Shown here: positions 9,701 to 16,716 of the stretch, one piece after another
Position numbering within the stretch: the stretch's first letter is position 1
Layout: the number at the start of each line of letters is the position of its first letter
DNA from: Mycolicibacterium madagascariense
GTDB lineage: Bacteria > Actinomycetota > Actinomycetes > Mycobacteriales > Mycobacteriaceae
Length of the DNA: 64,000 nucleotides
Direction: 5' to 3'
NCBI RefSeq assembly: GCF_010729665.1
Contig: NZ_AP022610.1
Location: forward strand, 3,782,001 to 3,846,000
Position numbers and translations under genes: made by a program
Notes under the pieces: model-generated
Database searches by the model: none
Told to the model about the DNA's origin: nothing
What the model saw: the letters and a program-made list of their open reading frames with translations, nothing else

Positions 9701-10115
9701 GATCCAGACGAACGTCACCGACAACCCCGGAAGACCCCTCCAGCTCAATCTGGGGTTCTACGACGGCACGTATAGGGGATTTAGACCCGGCCCCCTCGAC
9801 GGGAACCAGTTATTCTTCGCCACCGCGTTAGGTGCATACCTTGATTCGGGCACCGGCTTTACCGTGCCCGGTGTCATCTACGATTACAGAATCGATGAAA
9901 CGGAGGACATCGGCTATATCGGCGAACAGGCCGTCGCAGGCGGCCCCCTCACCGACACGGCAGTGTTCAGCATCTACCGAGACGACCACGGCTACTACGG
10001 CGACACGTACACGTACGTGACCAGTGTGGGCGTCGGGATACCCGTCCCCCTCCCCGACGGCGTCACCATCTACCGCGACATTCCCATCACCACGACACCA
10101 CCGACGGTCGTCTGA
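6753..10115 (+). CDS. Large secreted repeat protein (tandem Ig/cadherin-like domains)
   Basis: A 1120-residue exported protein. A basic n-region of about 40 residues is followed by a hydrophobic stretch and a signal-peptidase-like site after Ala61 (SGLAHA, then DTDATS). Residues from about 65 to 340 are extremely Ser/Thr/Pro/Ala-rich and probably disordered. From about residue 470 come tandem units of about 100 residues, each with NxAP, VxGTxxATDADGD, GGFTYTP, DTFTVTVTDGHGG and VPITPTN, the pattern of bacterial VCBS/cadherin-like adhesion modules; a more divergent unit precedes them and another follows. A distinct C-terminal part of about 140 residues (from about 976) is not recognised. No sortase motif is seen. 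The ATG at 6753 is preferred because it directly precedes the signal sequence. It lies alone between two attachment-site copies. A cell-surface or adhesion role is inferred. Confidence 0.75.
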   Translation: MSAHRVKNRAKAKARAVKAAKADGGRHRAAATHEVPNWVTTSAMTVGLGAALISGSGLAHADTDATSGSSSSSSSSNVDNHKHETSAGVGAASGTSSSTTSSTTSGSSAIKSTSPSSTTSGSSTTKTPSTSPSSSTTTSGTSGSTKTTSTSSATSAGISTTDSTSSSASAAAGSDKQASAAPPAATPVTSDPVGPTTTAPTPPATGTVSAAGNGTAAAEGTASATPPASITPAATAGPSADTRSTSIPVKTAGTPSSAATQSSNPLLKAAESSVSSAVVSDRASSTATNIVASMASSAVSPLTSTAKSAVTPAALSVAPVSQAVVTPFTAIVTVVLSIFGLNAGNLASSPSAPIAPPNPLGDLVIAVFRRIQSVFTPYASTSGQQSVDSVTGVVTGTVPLTSPLFLPQTYTVTTAPTLGTVTINGNGTYTYTPSAAARTGAVTTDAFTVTAANFFSAASTTVSVPISRTNQAPVAGPTPISNPGENGVVLGQVSATDPNGDPITYTTQATSTLGGTVVPLNSTGGFIYTPTAQARHDAAAADAPVSALSDSFTITASDGRGGVTPIVVTVPVSPANSAPAAGTTTVNPAGANGVVTGTVSATDADADKLTYTGPTTTTTNGGTVTTTATGGFTYTPSTTAQHAAAGTGPTSDTFTVTVTDGHGGVTPVSVSVPITPTNTAPTGSVTVNAPSTGGVVTGTITGTDAEGDTVTYTGPTGTTTNGGTVTTTATGGFTYTPSPTAQHAAAGGGPTTDTFTVSLTDGHGGTTPVSVSVPITPTNTAPTATATVGAPSSSGVVSGTITATDADGDTLTYTGPTGTTTNGGTVVVTSTGAFTYTPTAAARAAAGTGGPTTDTFAVTVTDGHGGTTTVNVAATINPATVRLPYVQPGNTDIFLQADGTSIVYSTPVGATGGTTTLGGTVTVDENGDLVYTPSAQARANADNGGPQVDVYQSVIVDAAGNPTGFTEVAFPIVPASLPSPVAEIQTNVTDNPGRPLQLNLGFYDGTYRGFRPGPLDGNQLFFATALGAYLDSGTGFTVPGVIYDYRIDETEDIGYIGEQAVAGGPLTDTAVFSIYRDDHGYYGDTYTYVTSVGVGIPVPLPDGVTIYRDIPITTTPPTVV
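8478..9387 (+). repeat. Three near-identical ~303-bp coding repeats
   Basis: Units starting near 8478, 8784 and 9087 encode domains of about 101 residues that share long stretches almost word for word, including YTGPTxTTTNGGT and TATGGFTYTP. More divergent relatives lie just upstream (from 8160) and downstream (from about 9388). The close similarity of the middle three points to recent duplication or gene conversion and would allow copy-number change by recombination. Confidence 0.75.
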
Positions 10116-10665
10116 CTCGAACGACACACGCGGCATCGGCAGCGGGCGACCTACGCACGACACTGCAAGTCAGACGGCTGATCTACCACTCGACGCGACG
10201 ATAATCGTTTCGACACTTACGGCCGTCACCGGTAAGGAACCTCGGACCCGCGCGATGTCGCGGTCATGACCCGAGTTCGGTAGGAGCTGCCGAGCGGCAA
10301 GCAGTTGTTCTGTCTGCTCCAACCCGGGGACCGACGTCACTCGCGCGGCCCCACGGTAGGTTGACGTCGTCACGATATGGGGCCACCAGGCCTCGCTGAC
10401 GAGCGCAAACTCGCATCAAGTGACTTTGGTGAAGGAAGAAGTGTCGCTTCTCCCTCTCACTTCGATTTCCATCGCCTTGCTGGTGGCCCCGACCCCGTGC
10501 AGGCGTGGGTGTCCTGGCTCCTCAACCCGTTTCGCGAAACGGTGCCAACGGTCGATACGAGGAGCCGTCACGTTCTCAACGGTGGCCGAGCGGGCTGATT
10601 GCCGGCTGGAAGCAACCTCGCAGTGGACGGCATGCTCCAAACACGGGCTCTGATCTGGCAATACC

Positions 10666-10713
10666 CGTAGCGCGACTGGGACTTGAACCCAGGACCAACG
10701 GATTATGAGTCCG
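10666..10713 (-). repeat. Attachment-site copy: 48 bp of the tRNA 3' half
   Basis: Matches 17667-17714 of the CAU tRNA gene at 47 of 48 positions (the difference is at 10671). It includes the T-arm, variable loop and the CAT anticodon loop, but the D-arm and 5' acceptor strand are absent. It divides the island into an outer interval (6.3-10.7 kb) and an inner one (10.7-17.7 kb). The gap 10116-10665 contains no gene I can support, and 10714-10958 also looks empty. Confidence 0.82.
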
Positions 10714-10958
10714 GACGTTTTTGCACCGGGCCTGGTGCTGTCAAACGGGTTTCGAAGATCCATTCAGATCAGTTGAATACCACTGCGCCTCAATAGTTCT
10801 CAATGAATCGGAGCAATCTTTCTTAGCAATCGGATCATACCCGCAGCTCAGACGGCACGCAGGGCCCTTGCGTAAGACTTGCGTAACACCGTGCTATCCG
10901 CGGGGTTTGCTGAACCAAGGTGCGATTGATTGCCAGGGTCGCGAAAATTGCCCTTCTT

Positions 10959-11756
10959 TCAGCTCGCCGCCGTTGAATTCAAGACGCCGTCTTGGCCCTC
11001 ATCTTGATCTGGCCAGTCTACGAAAGGTAAATTCAGCATTTGGTTCACCTGCAGGAAATCCGGATCTGACAACCTGTTCTCGGCCGCCACGCGTTGAACA
11101 TACGGAGCATAGTCGGGTAGAAGGAACTCGCCACCATAGAGGTCGACTGTCAAGTCCCATAGGTTGTCGTTCTGTTTAACAAAATACGCCAAGCCTGTTG
11201 CTCGCATTAAAGGAGCCGTTAAGAACATAACCTTTATGGAGTTCGCCATCCCTACAAAACCAGTTTGCTTCTCAAGAGCATCGAACTCGCCAGGAAAAAA
11301 GTTTGTCTTTTCCTCCTGCGATGATTTAAGCAAAGACTCTCGAATCCACTGTGCGCTAGTAAGCTGAGATCCAACGTTGCAGGCGAACGGGGCACTAGAT
11401 ACAAACCAGAATTGATCCTTCGATATCCTGTCGACACGCAGGCGGGCCAGTGCAACGGTTTTCAAGAACTCGCGATAGTGTTCCAGCAAATCGAGCGACT
11501 TATCGTACCCCTTGGATTCAATCCAAATATCACCATCATATCCTGGCTGAACGAGACGACCCTGAATGTCAAAAGTCAAAGCACGCTCATCATCACTGGC
11601 AATGTCAAATCGAAGCTTCTCTGGGTGTTTTTCTACGAAGTATTCGGCAGTAAACCCCGCAATTATTTTTTGTAGACAAGCCGCAAACAGTTTGGCTCGT
11701 TTGCGACCTTTTTCTGGGTTCACTTCTCCTGGCTTCGAATTCTTGCTCACGACCAT
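10959..11756 (-). CDS. Unknown protein with PD-(D/E)XK nuclease-like motif
   Basis: A 265-residue protein with no family I recognise. After a basic N-terminus it reads LTFDIQGRL, then DGDIWIESKGYDKSLDLL. An acidic residue followed by ExK inside a hydrophobic strand (Glu80-Ser-Lys82) is the arrangement of PD-(D/E)XK nucleases. A later segment, QFWFVSSAPFACN, resembles a buried strand. There is no signal peptide or membrane helix. Its start overlaps the end of the GT51-like gene by 10 bp, so the two are translationally linked. Base composition is distinctly more AT-rich than the flanking chromosome, suggesting transfer. Nuclease activity is a hypothesis based on one short motif. Confidence 0.55.
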   Translation of the reverse strand: MVVSKNSKPGEVNPEKGRKRAKLFAACLQKIIAGFTAEYFVEKHPEKLRFDIASDDERALTFDIQGRLVQPGYDGDIWIESKGYDKSLDLLEHYREFLKTVALARLRVDRISKDQFWFVSSAPFACNVGSQLTSAQWIRESLLKSSQEEKTNFFPGEFDALEKQTGFVGMANSIKVMFLTAPLMRATGLAYFVKQNDNLWDLTVDLYGGEFLLPDYAPYVQRVAAENRLSDPDFLQVNQMLNLPFVDWPDQDEGQDGVLNSTAAS

Positions 11757-12484
11757 GACGAATACATTCTCCGTACCTGAATTTCCGAGTTGGCATCCAT
11801 GCTCATAACATGCTTAACGCATGGCCGGCTGAGAAGCTCCTCAACTCTAGCGGGAAGAAGTCTGTTTGGACTAGCCAGTCTTTCAGCCAAAAAGAAAGAC
11901 TCAGCGACTGATAGCGACCGTGATGACGAACCGAAATAACCGTTTGACGCAGCCTCGACACCAAAATAGTTGCGGCCCCAGTAGACGTAAGCCAAATAGT
12001 CGGACAAGATTTGGCTTTTGCGCTTATGCCGCTCAATTAGTAAGGCCCAACGTAACTGACTGATCTTGCGCGTTATCGTTCTATCTCTGCTGTACTGGTT
12101 CTGACTCCGCGCCTCCATGATGTCGTAGAGCTGTTGGGTTATTGTGCTGGCGCCCTGTAGTGGCCCCCCTGATATGTTATTAGCGGCGGCGCGGATCATT
12201 GAAACGGGATCAATACCGATGTGCAGACCAAACCGTTTATCTTCGATGAGTAGCAGCAGATGCACAAAATGCGTCGGCAGATTGAGACGATCAGCATAAA
12301 CGCCAGCCGCGTGACGAATGTAAAGATCACAAATCTCATCAGATGCCCTAGACATTATGTCGAGACGACGCGACGTCAAGTGCCCTTGTCGAGAGTTGTG
12401 CTTCCGTCGGACTTCAGTGCACTGTAAAGCCCGCCGCGCGACAAACGACCATTTTATCTGCGAATCAATGATGTGCCCCCACAC
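11747..12484 (-). CDS. Stand-alone GT51 (peptidoglycan glycosyltransferase-like) domain
   Basis: Residues about 76-225 match the transglycosylase domain of class A penicillin-binding proteins. EDKRFGLHIGIDP holds catalytic Glu81, GASTITQQL is motif 2, and TRKISQLRWALLIER is motif 3. The sequence continues DYLAYVYWGRNYFGVEAASNGYFG. In motif 3 the usual RKxxE is RKISQ, with Gln143 replacing the second catalytic glutamate. The protein is about 245 residues, has no transpeptidase domain and no clear membrane anchor, unlike housekeeping enzymes. The start is uncertain: a GTG at 12484 lies directly behind GAGGAGG, while an ATG at 12355 lacks a ribosome site. It overlaps the next gene by 10 bp. Confidence 0.72.
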   Translation of the reverse strand: MWGHIIDSQIKWSFVARRALQCTEVRRKHNSRQGHLTSRRLDIMSRASDEICDLYIRHAAGVYADRLNLPTHFVHLLLLIEDKRFGLHIGIDPVSMIRAAANNISGGPLQGASTITQQLYDIMEARSQNQYSRDRTITRKISQLRWALLIERHKRKSQILSDYLAYVYWGRNYFGVEAASNGYFGSSSRSLSVAESFFLAERLASPNRLLPARVEELLSRPCVKHVMSMDANSEIQVRRMYSSWS

Positions 12485-12544
12485 CTCCTCTTTTACAAGC
12501 CCGGTGACTTCCTGCTTCCTGGGATCGGATCGCGTGCCTGTCCG

Positions 12545-12831
12545 CTAAATGGCAGTATTGCACCTCCGCCGCTCAAGTGACGATACTTTAGTGACAGTCG
12601 ATTGAATGACAACTGGACGGCTGAGCCCCGCGGGTTGCGACACGTCCTCATTGATGTAGTCGCCGTAGACGTCCAAGGTCAGAGTAAAGGTACTGTGGCC
12701 CAGCCACTTTGACACTCGCTTGAAATCCACGGCTGGAGTAGAACTAAGCAGGTTCACCGCAAAGCTATGACGTAAGTCGTGAAACCGCGCCGCTGGCAAG
12801 TCGAGGGCAGTCTCAGCGGGTTGCATGAACC
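12545..12831 (-). pseudogene. Tyrosine recombinase (integrase), C-terminal fragment
   Basis: The minus-strand frame carries the C-terminal catalytic core of a phage-type integrase: RFHDLRHSFAVN (Arg and His), KWLGHSTFTLTLDVYGDY (His and the nucleophilic Tyr). Everything upstream is missing because the left end of the IS3-family element lies at about 12832, and the other side of that element does not continue the gene. Only about 95 residues of an expected 350-400 remain. It is the likely remnant of the enzyme that inserted the inner island at the tRNA gene. The GT51-like gene follows 60 bp downstream on the same strand. Confidence 0.85.
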
Positions 12832-12892
12832 GGGGACTGCCCCGGGTTTGGTTGACATCTGATCTGTGAGGATCGCTCCTCACGGTGAAAGG

Positions 12893-13197
12893 ATGTTTCC
12901 CGTGCCGAAAGCATTTCCCGAAGAGTTCCGCCGCGACGTGATCGCCGTAGCCCGCAAGGGTGAGGCGTCCATCCGCCAGGTCGCCAAGGACTTCGGAATC
13001 TCCGAAGCGTGCTTGCATCGCTGGCTCAAGATCGCCGACCGCGAAGACGGCGCGTCGGTTCCGGTGGCCCTCGCGGGGCTGGTGACCAGTCCGCGGAGCT
13101 GCGCGAAGCCCACAAACGGATCAAGCTCCTGGAGCAGGAAGCGGAGGTCATGCGCCGTGCCGTGGGCTATCTGTCCCGAAGCGTCAACCCAAAATGA
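12893..13197 (+). pseudogene. IS3-family orfA, frameshifted
   Basis: The N-terminal half reads PKAFPEEFRRDVIAVARKGE and FGISEACLHRWLKIADRE, the helix-turn-helix of IS3-family OrfA. The C-terminal leucine-zipper part, ELREAHKRIKLLEQEAEVMRR, lies in another frame. The switch falls around 13070-13095, in the middle of orfA. That is not where programmed IS3 frameshifting occurs (the orfA/orfB junction), so this is mutational damage. Confidence 0.8.
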
Positions 13198-14056
13198 TGT
13201 ACCCGCTGGTCCTTGACCTTGCCGTTGACGCAGTGCCCGTCACGGTGACCTGCCGGGTGCTCGGCTTCTCCACGCAGGCCTTCTATAAGTGGCGCAAAGA
13301 GCCAGTGTCACCACGTGACTGGGACGATGCCCATCTGATCAACGCCGCCCACGACATTCACGGCGACGACCCGGCGTTCGGATACCGCTTCATCGCCGAT
13401 GAGCTCCCAGGACGTGGGGCCCCCGCCGGGGAGAACAGGGTGGCCCGATTGTGCTCCCAAGAGCGCATCTGGTCGGTGTTCGCCAAGAAACCAGGCCTGA
13501 CCAGAAAGGCCGGCCCGCCGGTCCACGACGACCTCGTCGATCGCCAGTTCACCGCGCACGGGGCCAACCAGGTGTGGCTGACCGACATCACCGAACACCG
13601 CACCGTGACGGCAAGCTCTACCTCTGCGCTATCAAGGACGTGTACTCCAACAGGATCGTCGGCTACTCCCTGGACGCGCGGATGAAGGCGTCGCTGGCGG
13701 TGTCGGCATTGCACAACGCCATTGCGATTCGTTCGCCGGTGTCAACGATCGTGCACTCCGATCGTGGCAGCCAATTCCGGTCGCGCAAGTTCGTTCATGC
13801 GCTGTCGCACAACGGATTGCGCGGATCAATGGGACGAGTCGGTGCGTGCGGTGACAACGCGGCGATGGAGTCCTTCTTCGCGCTGCTGCAGCGCAACGTC
13901 CTCGACCGGCAACGGTGGTCCACCCGGGCGCAACTGCGGCTGGCGATCGTCACCTGGATCGAAAAGACTTACCACCGCAAGCGGCGACAACGCCGACTCG
14001 GACGGCTCACTCCGATCGAGTTTGAGACAATCAACAGCGTCGCCCACGCGGCCTGA
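13194..14056 (+). pseudogene. IS3-family orfB (DDE transposase), frameshifted
   Basis: The first part reads through NQVWLTDITEH, containing the first catalytic Asp of an rve-type integrase core. The second part, in another frame, reads DGKLYLCAIKDVYSNRIVGY, then IVHSDRGSQF (second Asp) and GDNAAMESFFALLQ (catalytic Glu), ending with TPIEFETIN. The shift lies around 13605-13612. All three catalytic residues are still encoded, but not in one frame. Confidence 0.85.
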
Positions 14057-14100
14057 CCCGCTCACCCCCACGAGTCAACTGAACTGGGGGCAGTCCCCCC

Positions 14101-14459
14101 GACGAAATCGTGGGTCAAACCGCCCCGGCAACCTACGAGCAGCTGAAGACCACGGGCTCATACGGAGCACTCTGGATCGTGGAGTCCGACTATGTGCCAG
14201 CCGGTTATGCGTCTTGCGTTGCAAGCTACGGTTCGAACTCGCCTGCCAACGCCATCGGCGTGCGCCAGCACCCGAACGCCGCCTACCAAGGATTCAGGAC
14301 CATTCCTGGCAACAGTGAATATCCCATCATCGATTCGTTCTACACCAGGGCCTTTGCGTTGGGACGCGTAGGCGCGGCCAAGCTGCCGTTGTCCAGGTCA
14401 CCACGAACGCCGACTACACGTCACCAAACATCCCCGGCTATGTGTCTCCTGTCGGATGA
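14101..14459 (+). pseudogene. Phage-like gene fragment, possibly major capsid C-terminus
   Basis: The frame is open from the IS3 edge without its own start, so the N-terminus is lost. It reads TYEQLKTTGSYGALWIVESD, then GVRQHPNAAYQGFRTIPG and YPIIDSFYTRAFALG. A one-base shift near 14365-14372 leads to RRGQAAVVQVTTNADYTSPN and a stop at 14457-14459. The combination of a hydrophobic PIID strand, a TRAFALG turn and VVQVTTxAxYT near the end resembles C-termini of actinobacterial phage capsid proteins. That identification is from memory and tentative. The stop overlaps the start of the next small frame (ATGA). Confidence 0.4.
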
Positions 14460-14605
14460 ATCAACGACGAACGGGTGACGCACATATAGGTATCGGTCAC
14501 GTCGGGCATGCGTTCATTGGGCGGGCTTACGATCAACCCACCGAGGTTGCGTCCATCAGAGTGGTGTACGAGTCGGACCTGATCAGGATGGCCGGCGTGT
14601 CGTAG
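14456..14605 (+). pseudogene. Truncated small ORF coupled to the capsid-like fragment
   Basis: Starts with an ATG overlapping the preceding stop (ATGA), the usual arrangement for adjacent phage genes. The first 35 codons (through GRAYDQPTEVASIR) precede the IS256-family left end at about 14561; the last 14 codons and the TAG come from the insertion sequence. The original gene is therefore cut off. No family recognised. Confidence 0.4.
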
Positions 14606-15958
14606 CCGAGTGATTGAAGGTCATCGCGTGATTCTTCGAGAGACCGACCAAAGTCACTCGAGCAAAGAAGGAACACACGCGATGACCGATGCCCACAATA
14701 TCGACCTGCCCGCCGTGCTGGCCGAACGACTCACCACTGCCCACCCCGACGTACTCCGCGAGCTGCTCACCACGTTCATCCACACCCTGATGGGTGCCGA
14801 AGCCGACGCACTGTGCGGCGCCGGATACGGCGAACGCAGTACCGACCGGACGAACTCCAGAAACGGATACCGACACCGCCAATTCGACACCCGCACAGGC
14901 ACAATGGACCTCGCGATCCCCAAGCTGCGGCACGGCTCCTACTTCCCGGACTGGCTGCTGGAACGGCGCAAACGCGCCGAGCGGGCCCTGACGACGGTGG
15001 TCGCGACCTGTTACCTGCTGGGGGTGTCCACCCGGCGGATGGACAAGCTCGTCGAGGCCTTGGGCATCACCAGCCTGTCGAAGTCGCAGGTGTCGGTGAT
15101 GGCCAAGGAGCTCGACGTCGCGGTCGAGGCTTTCCGCAGTCGGCCGTTGGACGCCGGCCCGTACACCTTCGTCGCCGCCGACGCCCTGGTCTTGAAGGTC
15201 CGCGAGGGCGGCCGGGTGGTCAACGTGCACGCGTTGATCGCCGTCGGAGTCAATGCCGAGGGGTACCGGGAGATCCTGGGCATCGACGTGTCCACCGCCG
15301 AGGACGGCGCGGGCTGGTTGGCGTTCTGGCGATCGTTGACCGCCCGCGGCCTGTCCGGGGTCAAGCTGGTGACCTCCGATGCCCATGCCGGGCTGGTGGC
15401 CGCGATCGGGGCCACCCTGCCCGGGGCGGCCTGGCAGCGGTGCCGTACGCACTACACGACCAACCTGATGGCGGTCACTCCGAAGTCGTCGTGGCCGTGG
15501 GTGCGCACCCTGCTGCATTCGGTGTTCGATCAGCCCGACACCGAATCGGTTGCCAGTCAATATGATCGGGTCATCGACGCGTTGGTCGACAAGCTTCCGA
15601 AGGTGGCCGACCACCTGGAGGCCGCCCGCCCGGACCTGTTGGCGTTCACCGCGTTCCCCAAGCAGATCTGGCGCCAGATCTGGTCGAACAACCCCCAGGA
15701 ACGACTCAACAAGGAGATCCGCCGGCGCACCGACGTCGTCGGCATCTTCCCCGACCGGGGCGCCTTGATCCGCCTGGTCGGCGCAGTGCTGGCCGAACAA
15801 CACGACGAATGGGCCGAATCGCGGCGCTACCTCGGCCTCGACGTCCTGAGCAAATCACACGCCATCAACGACACCCCGACCGAACAGGAGGACGTGCCCG
15901 CGGCCCTGACCGCCTGAACCATCACCTCGAAGAATCACACGACGACGTCGTACACCAC
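14561..15958 (+). mobile_element. IS256-family insertion sequence
   Basis: The outermost inverted ends are GTGGTGTACGA (14561-14571) and its complement ending at 15958. A second internal inverted pair, GTGATTCTTCGAG, lies at 14628-14640 and 15926-15938. The element is about 1.4 kb with a single intact transposase gene. Flanking 8-9 bp show no convincing target duplication, so the present neighbours may have been brought together by later recombination. Confidence 0.8.
14682..15917 (+). CDS. IS256-family transposase
   Basis: A 411-residue Mutator/IS256-type DDE transposase. It has the typical RNGYRHRQFDTRTGTMDLAIPKLRHGSYFP N-terminal region. YTFVAADALVLKVREGGRVV holds the first catalytic Asp, KLVTSDAHAGL the second, and WSNNPQERLNKEIRRRTDVVGIFP the catalytic Glu region. 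The ATG at 14682 follows AAGGAA and gives the usual family length; an in-frame ATG at 14610 would overlap the terminal repeat. The frame is intact, so the element may be functional. Confidence 0.93.
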   Translation: MTDAHNIDLPAVLAERLTTAHPDVLRELLTTFIHTLMGAEADALCGAGYGERSTDRTNSRNGYRHRQFDTRTGTMDLAIPKLRHGSYFPDWLLERRKRAERALTTVVATCYLLGVSTRRMDKLVEALGITSLSKSQVSVMAKELDVAVEAFRSRPLDAGPYTFVAADALVLKVREGGRVVNVHALIAVGVNAEGYREILGIDVSTAEDGAGWLAFWRSLTARGLSGVKLVTSDAHAGLVAAIGATLPGAAWQRCRTHYTTNLMAVTPKSSWPWVRTLLHSVFDQPDTESVASQYDRVIDALVDKLPKVADHLEAARPDLLAFTAFPKQIWRQIWSNNPQERLNKEIRRRTDVVGIFPDRGALIRLVGAVLAEQHDEWAESRRYLGLDVLSKSHAINDTPTEQEDVPAALTA

Positions 15959-16079
15959 GCCCCTGGACTTGACCCCCACCGAGAGCGAGTTCGGCTTGCC
16001 GGAGGGTTATGCGGACCCAACCGAGTACTGGGCTAAAACACCTGGCCATCACCTCAACATCGCCGTAGCCCGGCAATGA
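15959..16079 (+). pseudogene. C-terminal fragment of an unknown gene cut by IS256
   Basis: From the IS right end a frame reads LDLTPTESEFGLPEGYADPT, EYWAKTPGHH and on to a TGA at 16077-16079. The stop overlaps the ATG of the HEAGH gene (ATGA), so these were once consecutive genes of one operon. The composition looks like real protein, but no family is recognised and no start remains. Confidence 0.45.
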
Positions 16080-16573
16080 ACGAGGCGAGAGTAACGGCCT
16101 TCCATGAAGCCGGACACGCCATAGCGGCCCGTCTGCGCGGGGCGCAGGTCCTTAGAGTCTCGATCGATCCCGGTTTTGTGACCTACCAGCTTCCACAGGT
16201 GCCTCAAAAGCTGTTCCGTAATGGCCAACGCATCGAGAACCCCGAACCTGCCCCGGCCGCTCACGAAGACGGGTTCATCTGGCTCGCAGGATCGTGGGCG
16301 CAGGTTCGCGCTGAGGTGCCTCTTTCGGATGCTCGTTTCCCCGAGCTGGTTGCTGCGACGCTAGAGGACAACGCAACCGACTACGCGGGGTATCTGGCAG
16401 CTCAGCGCGATCCTGCGGCAGAGGGGCATTGGTCGAACCAACTCGAGCAGCATTGGCCCTACATCATTAGAGTGGCAAACGCGCTGCACCGTGAGCATTT
16501 CGAAAAAGTAAGGTTGAACCGTGAGTCGCGCATTCGCCAGCTTAAGCGTCGATCAACCCGCTTTCCGACGTAG
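16076..16573 (+). CDS. HEAGH-motif metallopeptidase-like protein
   Basis: A 165-residue soluble protein starting MNEARVTAFHEAGHAIAARL. The HEAGH zinc-binding motif (His10, Glu11, His14) sits at the very N-terminus in the same context as the peptidase domain of FtsH/M41 proteases. A second helix, FIWLAGSWAQVRAEV, corresponds loosely to the AGxxAE helix of that fold. There is no AAA domain and no membrane segment. Small M41-like proteins of this kind occur on phages and integrative elements. It is preceded by the fragment ending at 16079 with a 4-bp overlap. Substrate unknown; protease activity is inferred. Confidence 0.6.
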   Translation: MNEARVTAFHEAGHAIAARLRGAQVLRVSIDPGFVTYQLPQVPQKLFRNGQRIENPEPAPAAHEDGFIWLAGSWAQVRAEVPLSDARFPELVAATLEDNATDYAGYLAAQRDPAAEGHWSNQLEQHWPYIIRVANALHREHFEKVRLNRESRIRQLKRRSTRFPT

Positions 16574-16716
16574 CGCGGCCAAACTGCCTCGGCGGGTCAG
16601 GCCAGAAACATGCCACTGGTGGCATTAGCTCAGGAACAATAGCTGGATGCGTAGCGACGTTGTCACGCGAACCGGTACGCTAGCTACATCGCGTGGACTG
16701 TCGCACAGGGGGATAT

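Larger units (their letters stand above)
12832..14098 (+). mobile_element. IS3-family insertion sequence, decayed copy
   Basis: Inverted ends read GGGGACTGCCCC with GTTGAC about eight bases further in. The left end is at 12832 and the right end at 14098. It holds an orfA/orfB pair in the usual overlapping arrangement (orfB ATG at 13194 overlaps the orfA stop). Both frames carry extra shifts, so it cannot move by itself. No clear target duplication flanks it, and the genes on its two sides do not join, which suggests a deletion accompanied or followed the insertion. Confidence 0.85.

Noticed and set aside
10416..10763. A 115-residue minus-strand protein across the second tRNA fragment
   Set aside because: It is the translation of the partial tRNA sequence and adjacent non-coding DNA; no ribosome site and no family resemblance.
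12893..13197. Programmed frameshift inside IS3 orfA
   Set aside because: Programmed shifting in this family occurs at the orfA/orfB overlap; this shift is in the middle of orfA and a further one damages orfB, so decay is the simpler reading.
14583..15803. 406-residue frame opposite the IS256 transposase
   Set aside because: Shadow of the transposase gene; composition His/Gly/Arg-rich with no motif.
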